Below are positions 1 through 6,459 of a stretch of DNA of 6,727 nucleotides, piece by piece. Under the pieces are notes generated by a model. It saw only the letters and a program-made list of their open reading frames with translations, made no database searches and was not told the DNA's origin. Every line of letters starts with the position of its first letter. Position 1 is the stretch's first letter. The stretch comes from JBDRHL01 sp043816955 (GTDB taxonomy: Bacteria; Planctomycetota; Phycisphaerae; Sedimentisphaerales; CAYZTY01). The position numbers and the translations under genes were made by a program. Location: NCBI GenBank assembly GCA_043816955.1, contig JBDRHL010000230.1, positions 1 to 6,727 on the forward strand, given 5' to 3'.

Positions 1-339
1 GTAAGCTTTTTTATCGACTACTACAGCAGGCAGTATCTGTGGAGCCGATGACTTACGGACGGCTTCTCAAACATGAGCGACAGCCAAAATCTGAAATGCA
101 CAATATATAGAGCCAACTGGAGCTAAGGAGATACCCCCTCTATCTCTAAATAGCAAGGACTCAAAATCGCTGAAGACTTGGGCCTTGAAGCCGAAGTATT
201 CGTTTAGAATGTGGGCTTTTTTAACATTAACATCGGCCAAGGCTACCAAATGTACCCTGTCGGGATTGTCAGCAATAAATTTGCCCAAGTCCAACATACG
301 CAGTCCAGCACCTATAGCAGCAACCCTTACAGGTTCCAC
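1..339 (-). pseudogene. Gfo/Idh/MocA-family NAD(P)-dependent oxidoreductase, 5' part with disrupted frame
   Basis: The open part (339 down to a TGA at 67, 90 residues) begins like a sugar dehydrogenase of the Gfo/Idh/MocA family. VRVAAIGAGLR (4-14) is the dinucleotide-binding glycine loop, HLVALADVN (30-38) ends beta strand 2 with the acidic Asp36, and FSDFESLL (56-63) matches the usual vf-DfeeLL segment. Residues 73-90 (APVGSIYC to AVAHV) still resemble the ATPxxH...AGKHV stretch, but 3-5 residues seem to be missing before them and the frame then stops. The expected catalytic EKP motif appears one frame over, at 68-60, and that frame also stops soon after. All three frames close between the break and about position 15, except for a short reopened run in the original frame to the left edge. 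Either this is a decayed gene or the sequence has errors here, for example near a contig end. The start is a GTG at 339 with GGAGG 7 bases upstream, 47 bases after the UxaC-like stop. Confidence 0.72.
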
Positions 340-346
340 TTAAACA

Positions 347-351
347 CCTCC
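347..351 (-). promoter_or_regulatory. Ribosome binding site supporting a GTG start of the Gfo/Idh/MocA gene
   Basis: GGAGG lies 7 bases before the GTG at 339, and translation from that GTG reaches the Rossmann strand after four residues, as is usual in this family. No in-frame ATG offers a better start. Confidence 0.7.
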
Positions 352-386
352 ATCAAAATACACCGAGCGACAGTAACCGTTCAAAA

Positions 387-1670
387 TCACACCTTAAGAA
401 TCTCTTTAGGATTCTCATAGAGCAGCTTGTTGATAATATCCAGGGCCATCTCGGTTGTATACCAGTTTTTCTGAATTCTTTCAACAAGAAGCTCACCGAG
501 GACCTGCTTAACCAACTTCAGTTTGGGATAGCACCACTCGGCGTGGTAAGCATCTGAGAAGTACCCGATGATCTTATTGATAGGCACCATATCCAGCCTT
601 GTTTCAAGTGCCTTCCTTATATAGTATGGATAAAGCGTATGCCACCAGTATCCCGAGACGCTGATATTGGGAATATGCTTCGCAAGTATTCCGATATCCT
701 GTGTAAACACGTCGGTGGCAAACATTATAATAAAATGAAAATCTTCGTAAATCTTGGCAAATCTTCCCAGTGAACCGCAGAAATTTTCACACCACTCAGT
801 GATTGAGCAGTGCGGCGGCAGAACCTCGGCGCCTACACCCAACTGAATTATTCTTATGGCAGTTTCACGTAAGATATCCAGTATGCTCGCTGACACAAAG
901 TAGCAGAAGTTGCCCTTCTCATCACGTGAAAGGCCTTGTCTGTTCTTGATCTTCTTTATGATCCGCGTTGCTTGATTTCCATCAGCGCCCTCATGTGTCA
1001 AATACGCCGGAATCCACAGGCCGATGAGTTTACATTGCTCCAGCGGCAACGCCTTAACTCTTCTTTCCCAAAAGCTTATGCAGTCCTGAGCGTTGCCTAT
1101 TTCCGCACCGAATGATTTTTCCCATTCGGTAAGCACTTTCAGCGGCGTTGTCCGGTCATCAAAGAGTTCACCCAGATAGAACTCTCTGGCTATTAACATG
1201 TGGTCAGAGTAAGCTACTTGGCCTAGTTCGACCGTAATGCTTGCTTCTATGCCGCAACCGTCTCTGAGAACCTTTTCCTGCCAAGATGGATCTTTGGCTT
1301 TGCTTTGAACGATCTCGAACACCATGTCCAAATTCGTTTGTGTAAGCTCCTCTACGCCGTAAAGGTCTTTCAGAATCCATCGTATAAGCAGACCAAGTGT
1401 TGTGGTTTTTATTTTGGGAAGGTATTTTAGACAGCGACGAACTCTTTCAAAAGGCTCAATTTCGGGGTTCTTTACTTCGTGAGGCAGTCCGGCCTTGGTT
1501 ACTTCGAACCGGTCCATGCCGGCCGAAACAAGCTCAATCCAGACATGATGATATAAGAGAATATCGGCAAGATTATCAGCAGAAGGTTTTTCAAGCCGCA
1601 GGTGACAATGCGGATCGATGACTTTTACCTGCGCCAGAGCTTTGCTAACCTTTTCCACCACATCTTTCAT
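387..1670 (-). CDS. Amidohydrolase-superfamily protein related to uronate isomerase (UxaC-like)
   Basis: A 427-residue predicted metal-dependent TIM-barrel enzyme. The N-terminal VIDPHCHL carries the H-x-H metal motif (His21, His23). Four features match the layout of glucuronate isomerase: the HHVWIELVSAG stretch (41-51) sits where UxaC has HYKWRxMRxxG; SGYWWHTL (339-346) corresponds to its GSWWFND; IIGYFSDAYH (367-376) corresponds to GMLTDSR, with Asp373 the likely metal ligand; and the tail from 377 on matches the RHEYFRR helix region. The arginines of the UxaC WRxMR and DSR motifs are absent (WIELV and DAY here), so canonical hexuronate isomerase activity is doubtful. It may isomerise or hydrolyse another sugar derivative, or have lost isomerase chemistry. 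Known UxaC proteins are slightly longer, about 450-470 residues. No signal peptide is visible. It starts 57 bases after the GRE stop, behind an excellent Shine-Dalgarno sequence, which suggests strong independent translation in the same transcript. Confidence 0.8.
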   Translation of the reverse strand: MKDVVEKVSKALAQVKVIDPHCHLRLEKPSADNLADILLYHHVWIELVSAGMDRFEVTKAGLPHEVKNPEIEPFERVRRCLKYLPKIKTTTLGLLIRWILKDLYGVEELTQTNLDMVFEIVQSKAKDPSWQEKVLRDGCGIEASITVELGQVAYSDHMLIAREFYLGELFDDRTTPLKVLTEWEKSFGAEIGNAQDCISFWERRVKALPLEQCKLIGLWIPAYLTHEGADGNQATRIIKKIKNRQGLSRDEKGNFCYFVSASILDILRETAIRIIQLGVGAEVLPPHCSITEWCENFCGSLGRFAKIYEDFHFIIMFATDVFTQDIGILAKHIPNISVSGYWWHTLYPYYIRKALETRLDMVPINKIIGYFSDAYHAEWCYPKLKLVKQVLGELLVERIQKNWYTTEMALDIINKLLYENPKEILKV

Positions 1671-1679
1671 TGTGTTTTA

Positions 1680-1685
1680 CCTCCT
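1680..1685 (-). promoter_or_regulatory. Strong ribosome binding site of the UxaC-like gene
   Basis: AGGAGG (followed by T), 9 bases before the ATG at 1670. It is the strongest Shine-Dalgarno in the window and fixes the start codon. Confidence 0.8.
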
Positions 1686-1727
1686 GCCCGTTTTTACAGG
1701 CAATGTTCCTGTGCACTGGACTGGACA

Positions 1728-3809
1728 CTACCCATAACTTTGTCTGGCAATGATATGGTCCTGATATTCACTGGCCAGTTCACAGAAATAACCGCTCCAT
1801 CCCCAGACACGAACGATTAAGTCGCGGTGCCTTTCTGGGTGGGCTTTGGCGTCCAGAAGTCTTTCCCGATTTAACGTGTTGAGCTGCATCTGCTGACAGC
1901 CGAGCTGTGCAAAGATACGAATGAGCATAGCTACTTTGTGGATGGATTCCGCGTTTCTGAACACAGTATCAGACAATTCCATTGTAATGGGCCCACCATT
2001 ACAAATCCGCTGATAATCTATCTTGCTAAAGGACTGAATCACGCTAACCGGACCTCTTGCGTGAGCATTAAGCGAGGGTGCCAGATTAGCACTGAAAGGC
2101 TGTCCCTTTCGCCGGCCTTCCGCGGTAGCAGCCACGATCGGATTGTCATGTTTATGCGATTTATCGGTCAGCCATATATAATACATAGCCGAGCCTGTAC
2201 CAGGCCGGATTTTTCCGCCTCTTCCATTATCTCTGATACTTTCGCAAGTATCCGCAAATACTTCGTAAAGCCACACGAGAATGTCATCGACCTCGTCATC
2301 ATTATTACCCACTTTGGGGCCGTATTCGTCTATCATCCGGATGATTTCTTCATGTGTCTGATAGTCGTTATCTATAGCGTCTATAAACGTAAAGGGCTCT
2401 ATCATATGTGTTTCAAAAACCAGCTTCTTTACCGCCGCCAGTGCGTCAGCAGCATTGGCTGGACAGGCACCATGAATGCCAAAATTGTTATAGACACAGC
2501 CTTGACTAAGGTCTACACCTCGTTCAAGACAGCCGTCCATAAGCACAGAATAATAGGGTGCAGGAGGCAAAAGCAGTTTGCGGTACAATTCGACAATAGC
2601 TTCAGTCTGCACCCGGATGTTTTGAGCAGTGAGTTCAAGGATACCCTGAAAATCCTTGCCAGTGGCAAGACCCTGACGAATACCAACATCGGCAGCATAA
2701 GGAAGCGAGACAGCACCAGTATTGGTGACTTCCATACTCTTGCCGGGGATAATAAATTCCCAGCAGGCGGCAACCGTGTAGTCACGAGCATCTTCGAGTG
2801 AATAACCCTGTTTGACCAAAGCCGGAATCACCACATCGTCGTTGGAATATTGTGGAAAACCAAGACCTTTGCGGGTCAAATGGGTTGCCAATTCCAAAAG
2901 TGCTAAATCAGTATCCTTTGATACTCTCAAATTAATCTTCGGATCGATCATACAAACATCGCAATCTATTCGAAGCACCATCCGCGTTAGTTCGTTGACT
3001 GCGTTTGAGCCGTCGCAATTGACTCCTCCTAACATAAGGCTCTGCCCGTTGTCTCCCTGTTGGACACCTGGATAAAGGTCGCTATCCTTATTCAGGGAAA
3101 TGAAAAACTCTGCAAGCAGCTCTTCTGCGGATTCATACGCAAGTCTGCCCGTCTCAATGTCGGCCTTGAGGTATGGCCACATATATTGGTCGAAACGGCC
3201 GAGACCGACATGGTAATGCCCACTCAGCCACACCACAGCATGACATAACCTCACGGACTGAAGTGCTTCATGAAATGTCCGTGCACCATTGGCGGGCACA
3301 CGATCAAGAATCTCAGCCATATTCAGCATACCCATCTGCCTGGTAGCGTCAGCGTATCTTTTTGCCAGAGCAAGCACCGCATCGATTGTTTCGAGGGCGC
3401 TGTCTATAAACTCAATCACTTTTGGGTCTCGCGATCGAGAACGGGTCTTAAGGGCCACTTGCTTGCGACCAATTAAACCCTGAGACAATATCATTGCCCA
3501 ATCAGCACAAATGTTACTGATCGGCCCCAATTCATGCAGTTTCCTGCCTGCTGTCAAGCGATCCCATTCTTCAGGCAAGTATATAGCAGGAACATCGGGC
3601 ACCGTTCGAGTGAACAGAATTCGTTCATCGGGCTCTATAGTAACCTTTTCCACCTCGCATTGTCTTCGCGTCAAACGTGCGGCTCGCTTCATCCAGGAAA
3701 GGTTTTCTCTCTGGCATTCGGTCAGAACATCAGGCGACTGCTTCAGGCGATGACGTTTGTGTTCACCTGTACGTATGCGCCTCTTTATGTTTGTCAATCG
3801 GTCATTCAT
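1728..3809 (-). CDS. Dehydratase-type glycyl radical enzyme, compact, substrate unknown
   Basis: A 693-residue GRE of the pyruvate formate-lyase/glycerol dehydratase superfamily. The radical glycine is Gly670 in RVWGWSGYF (667-675), which fits the RVxG consensus. The active-site loop holds Cys349 in AACWEF with Glu351 two residues on. The C-x-E spacing matches glycerol, choline trimethylamine-lyase and hydroxyproline dehydratase types (usually GCVE) and differs from the Cys-Cys pair of pyruvate formate-lyase. Other family landmarks are GLGRFDQYMWPYL (202-214), LGGVNCDGSNAVNEL (260-274), KINLRVS (291-297), GLGFPQYSNDDVVIPAL (315-331), DARDYT (340-345) and EGRRKGQPFSANLAPS (564-579). It is about 100-150 residues shorter than characterised dehydratases, mostly before residue 100. 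No microcompartment-targeting peptide is evident. The ATG at 3809 overlaps the activase stop (ATGA), with GAGG 10 bases upstream. The reaction is probably radical dehydration of a vicinal diol, perhaps a sugar derivative, but the substrate cannot be read from the sequence. Confidence 0.93.
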   Translation of the reverse strand: MNDRLTNIKRRIRTGEHKRHRLKQSPDVLTECQRENLSWMKRAARLTRRQCEVEKVTIEPDERILFTRTVPDVPAIYLPEEWDRLTAGRKLHELGPISNICADWAMILSQGLIGRKQVALKTRSRSRDPKVIEFIDSALETIDAVLALAKRYADATRQMGMLNMAEILDRVPANGARTFHEALQSVRLCHAVVWLSGHYHVGLGRFDQYMWPYLKADIETGRLAYESAEELLAEFFISLNKDSDLYPGVQQGDNGQSLMLGGVNCDGSNAVNELTRMVLRIDCDVCMIDPKINLRVSKDTDLALLELATHLTRKGLGFPQYSNDDVVIPALVKQGYSLEDARDYTVAACWEFIIPGKSMEVTNTGAVSLPYAADVGIRQGLATGKDFQGILELTAQNIRVQTEAIVELYRKLLLPPAPYYSVLMDGCLERGVDLSQGCVYNNFGIHGACPANAADALAAVKKLVFETHMIEPFTFIDAIDNDYQTHEEIIRMIDEYGPKVGNNDDEVDDILVWLYEVFADTCESIRDNGRGGKIRPGTGSAMYYIWLTDKSHKHDNPIVAATAEGRRKGQPFSANLAPSLNAHARGPVSVIQSFSKIDYQRICNGGPITMELSDTVFRNAESIHKVAMLIRIFAQLGCQQMQLNTLNRERLLDAKAHPERHRDLIVRVWGWSGYFCELASEYQDHIIARQSYG

Positions 3810-4561
3810 AGCAGGACTACCTCAATCCCGCGGCTTGTGAATGCGGAGAAATCAACATTGGCCGCTTTCGACTCGTTAAAACACGGAGAAAATTCCTTAT
3901 CTAGCGCCTTATACTTGCCACCGGCAATTCTATTGTAAGACAGCAGATGGACACCCACAAGATTTGGCATATCGTGAATTTTTGAAGCAATCTCCGCAAA
4001 GTTCTCACTTGTGTCGGTTATATCCGGAACAAGAGGGACTCTAACTACAAATGGAATATCCAGCGTGGCTAAAACACATAGATTATTAAGAATCACTCTA
4101 TTATCCGCACGTGCATATTGTGCGTGTTTTTCAGCATCCATTATTTTCAGATCAAAATAGATCATATTGCATCTGCCTGCCACCTGCCGAAATTTATCCT
4201 GCGAAGCATAGCCGCACGTATCCAGTATCACATGCAGATTATCCAGATGGTCAATTACTTCTGAGACAAAATCAGATTGCATCAGGGGCTCACCTCCTGA
4301 AAAAGTTACGCCACCCTCAGCCAGGCGCAGGATATCGGCCTGGCGATTAAGAAGCTCCGTCAAAGCTGCTGAAGTGTATTCTTTTCCTACATAGCGTTTT
4401 CCTGCGGGGCTGTGCATAATCTCGGGTGAAAGATTCTGCCCCTCAGGATTGTGACACCACCAGCATCGTAATGGGCAGCCCTTTAAAAATACCGTGGCCC
4501 TGATGCCTGGGCCATCATGAATCGCAAATTCCTTTACGTCAAAAATTATTCCCGTTTTCAT
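3806..4561 (-). CDS. Glycyl-radical-enzyme activating protein (radical SAM), short form
   Basis: A 251-residue radical-SAM activase that would cleave S-adenosylmethionine with a [4Fe-4S] cluster and abstract hydrogen from the glycine of the partner GRE encoded directly after it. The cluster ligands are Cys29, Cys33 and Cys36 (CPLRCWWC, the CX3CX2C motif). The family pattern continues with HDGPGIR (15-21), VTFSGGEPLMQ (85-95, the GGE SAM-binding motif), DTCGYA (114-119), YFDLKIMD (135-142) and VRVPLVPD (173-180). It lacks the cysteine-rich ferredoxin-like insert usual after the CX3CX2C motif in activases of dehydratase-type GREs: no Cys occurs at 37-115. In size and layout it resembles pyruvate formate-lyase activase. 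The ATG at 4561 overlaps the GH36 stop as ATGA; an upstream in-frame GTG at 4591 is possible but less likely. No clear Shine-Dalgarno precedes the ATG, so initiation probably depends on coupling. Its own stop overlaps the GRE start as ATGA. Confidence 0.93.
   Translation of the reverse strand: MKTGIIFDVKEFAIHDGPGIRATVFLKGCPLRCWWCHNPEGQNLSPEIMHSPAGKRYVGKEYTSAALTELLNRQADILRLAEGGVTFSGGEPLMQSDFVSEVIDHLDNLHVILDTCGYASQDKFRQVAGRCNMIYFDLKIMDAEKHAQYARADNRVILNNLCVLATLDIPFVVRVPLVPDITDTSENFAEIASKIHDMPNLVGVHLLSYNRIAGGKYKALDKEFSPCFNESKAANVDFSAFTSRGIEVVLL
3820..3823 (-). promoter_or_regulatory. Ribosome binding site of the GRE
   Basis: GAGG inside the end of the activase gene, 10 bases before the ATG at 3809. 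It allows independent initiation in addition to coupling through the ATGA overlap. Confidence 0.5.
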
Positions 4562-6459
4562 TTTGCATCGCGAATAAAACAGCACTTCCACCGACCGTTT
4601 TTCATTTGCAGTTTGACAATGTTTTTCTTCTGCTCGACCGCCATGGCCTGTCCCTTAACACTTTTAAGGCGATACTCGGATGGTACATACAATACCACTG
4701 TAAAAGTTTCCCTCTTGGGCAAATCCATAGTAACATCAAGACATAATTTATCTTCATCCCAACCTGCTTTTTTGATACAAACGCCACCTTGTGTAATATG
4801 CCTATCAGTGGAAAGTATTTGTGGGCGGCCGGTTCTCTCCCGTATAGCACAAAGCTTGCATGATTGCTTTCGCAGTTTTATTATAGCCTGTCCACAAATA
4901 ACGCCGATGAATCTGGTATTCCAGAAGTCGTACAGTAAATATTCCTTCGCTGGGTCCAAGCCAAGTTGAGCCATTTTGACCTTAAGCATAACATCACTCT
5001 TTTCATTCCAGTTAAACAATCCAGCCACATTCCATTGTTCAAAATCCCTCTTGATCACCAGGTTCCAAACCGGTTGAAGCTTTTTATTTTTTGCCAGATG
5101 AGCCGGATATATATCGCAAACCGGCATCAACTGCTGCAGCATCCTGACCCGTTCGCGAGGCAGTTCGTAGAGGATGTCGCCGGAGAACAGGAGTTGGCCG
5201 GTAAGGCCAACTATGGTGCACAACATCCGCGCATGATTGGTCGGCAACGGCTCTCTAATGCTAAGTACATCGGGGTCATTATACCAGAAGATGTTATGAA
5301 CATGGTAAGCTTCAGTTGTTATTTTCGCGGTATGCAAAATGGATCCCCAGGTGGGGTCCTCGCCTTCGTAGAAGATGTCTCCACCTATCCTGGCGGCGTT
5401 ACCGATGCCGACGAATTTGCCATTCTCTTTTGCTGCGCAGACAGTGAAAAAAGTTTTAGGCCCAATAGCTCTCCTTATAAGTAGGGCGATATTTCGTAGA
5501 GGATCTTTCTGCTTTCTGTAAAAAAGCTTTCGGACAGAATTTCTGTTATAGATAGTGTCCATGTAATAATCGTTAACAGGATCACCACCTAGCTCAAGGC
5601 CGTCAATTTTAACATAGTCATAGCTCCATCTGTCATTAATCGTAGCGAGCATGTTTTTTATGTACTTCCTGGCCTTCGGATGTGTGGGGTCAAGAGTATA
5701 TCTGCCGGACCATGATTTGACAGGGTTCCCGGTCCTCTCCGTAAGAAACATATCCTTGTCTTTCAGGAAGACGGATTCTTCCCCTGTAGCCAATGGCACT
5801 ACCCAAAGTCCGGCCTTGAGCCCTTTTTCGTGGATTTTGTCCGCGACATACTTCATACCGTGTGGAAACTTTGCAGGATCATGTTTGAGACCATGGTAGT
5901 GATTGAAAACAGGCACGTCGGTTGAATTTTTACACCATGTCTCAAGCTGTACATACTCAAAACCATATTCCTTCAGGTTTTTTGCTGCAAACTCAGCTAT
6001 CTTTAAGGCTTTTATTTCATTAAATTCACCAAAAAAGCAATACCAAGAGCACCATCCCACCGGAGCTTTAGGGAACAGTTTTTTATTGAACCTTTTGTAA
6101 AATGAATTAAAGTTTTTCCTGAAATAATCCGCTACAATCTCCACTGAGCATTCTGGGCCTGCAAATTCAATTTTTTCCTTTGAAATAAATAATTTCTTTG
6201 CCACAAAACGCAGGGCTATATCATCTTCGGGAAAGTAAACTGTGTCAAAAACTGTCGAAGAGGGGTGGCCTGATGTGATAAAAAGCACTTTTCCGTTCGG
6301 CGATTCCAAAAAACATGGTATCCAATTCTTTGGCCTGATTCGGCCGGTGACGCAGGCATTTTTAAGCAATATCTTCGAGCGTGTTTTCTTTACTGCCAAA
6401 GCATCAATGGTTTTAGCTTCAAACAAACATTTTGACTTATGCCAAACATCAAGTTTCAT
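4558..6459 (-). CDS. GH36/melibiase-type glycoside hydrolase (clan GH-D), altered sugar-binding motif
   Basis: A 633-residue predicted retaining glycosidase related to alpha-galactosidases. I chose the ATG at 6459 because it overlaps the upstream stop (ATGA) and has AGGAAAG 8 bases upstream; an in-frame ATG at 6495 would add 12 residues and overlap the upstream gene by 40 bases. A beta-rich N-terminal region (1-130) leads into a TIM barrel opening with GWCSW (135-139). The likely nucleophile is Asp286 in YDYVKID, the likely acid/base is Asp361 in RIGGD (357-361), and the clan motif NDPDVL follows at 394-399. A beta-sandwich C-terminal region ends the protein. From memory, Thermotoga maritima alpha-galactosidase aligns well (GWCSW, FKIDF, RIGPD, NDPDCL). 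Its galactose-binding Asp pair (QIDD) is replaced here by QLET (171-174), so the substrate may not be an ordinary alpha-galactoside. There is no signal peptide, so it probably acts in the cytoplasm on imported oligosaccharides. Catalysis by a GH-D fold is well supported; substrate is unknown. Confidence 0.88.
   Translation of the reverse strand: MKLDVWHKSKCLFEAKTIDALAVKKTRSKILLKNACVTGRIRPKNWIPCFLESPNGKVLFITSGHPSSTVFDTVYFPEDDIALRFVAKKLFISKEKIEFAGPECSVEIVADYFRKNFNSFYKRFNKKLFPKAPVGWCSWYCFFGEFNEIKALKIAEFAAKNLKEYGFEYVQLETWCKNSTDVPVFNHYHGLKHDPAKFPHGMKYVADKIHEKGLKAGLWVVPLATGEESVFLKDKDMFLTERTGNPVKSWSGRYTLDPTHPKARKYIKNMLATINDRWSYDYVKIDGLELGGDPVNDYYMDTIYNRNSVRKLFYRKQKDPLRNIALLIRRAIGPKTFFTVCAAKENGKFVGIGNAARIGGDIFYEGEDPTWGSILHTAKITTEAYHVHNIFWYNDPDVLSIREPLPTNHARMLCTIVGLTGQLLFSGDILYELPRERVRMLQQLMPVCDIYPAHLAKNKKLQPVWNLVIKRDFEQWNVAGLFNWNEKSDVMLKVKMAQLGLDPAKEYLLYDFWNTRFIGVICGQAIIKLRKQSCKLCAIRERTGRPQILSTDRHITQGGVCIKKAGWDEDKLCLDVTMDLPKRETFTVVLYVPSEYRLKSVKGQAMAVEQKKNIVKLQMKNGRWKCCFIRDAK

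Noticed and set aside
1696..1712. Small inverted repeat (ACAGG, 7-base loop, CCTGT) between the GRE and the UxaC-like gene, as a possible terminator or processing site
   Set aside because: The stem is only 5 base pairs and no U-tract follows it on the minus strand; it is indistinguishable from chance.
2513..2791. Second minus-strand frame inside the GRE
   Set aside because: Out-of-frame shadow of the GRE, which is intact across this stretch.
1938..2801. Long plus-strand open frame of 287 codons opposite the GRE
   Set aside because: It has no recognisable protein pattern and lies wholly antisense to a gene with clear family motifs. The same holds for the other plus-strand frames in the window.
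3740..3809. The basic N-terminus of the GRE as a microcompartment encapsulation peptide
   Set aside because: It is rich in Arg and Lys without the amphipathic helix plus linker pattern, and no shell-protein genes are visible nearby.
4602..4850. Minus-strand frame of 82 codons inside the GH36 gene
   Set aside because: Out-of-frame shadow; the GH36 frame is continuous here.
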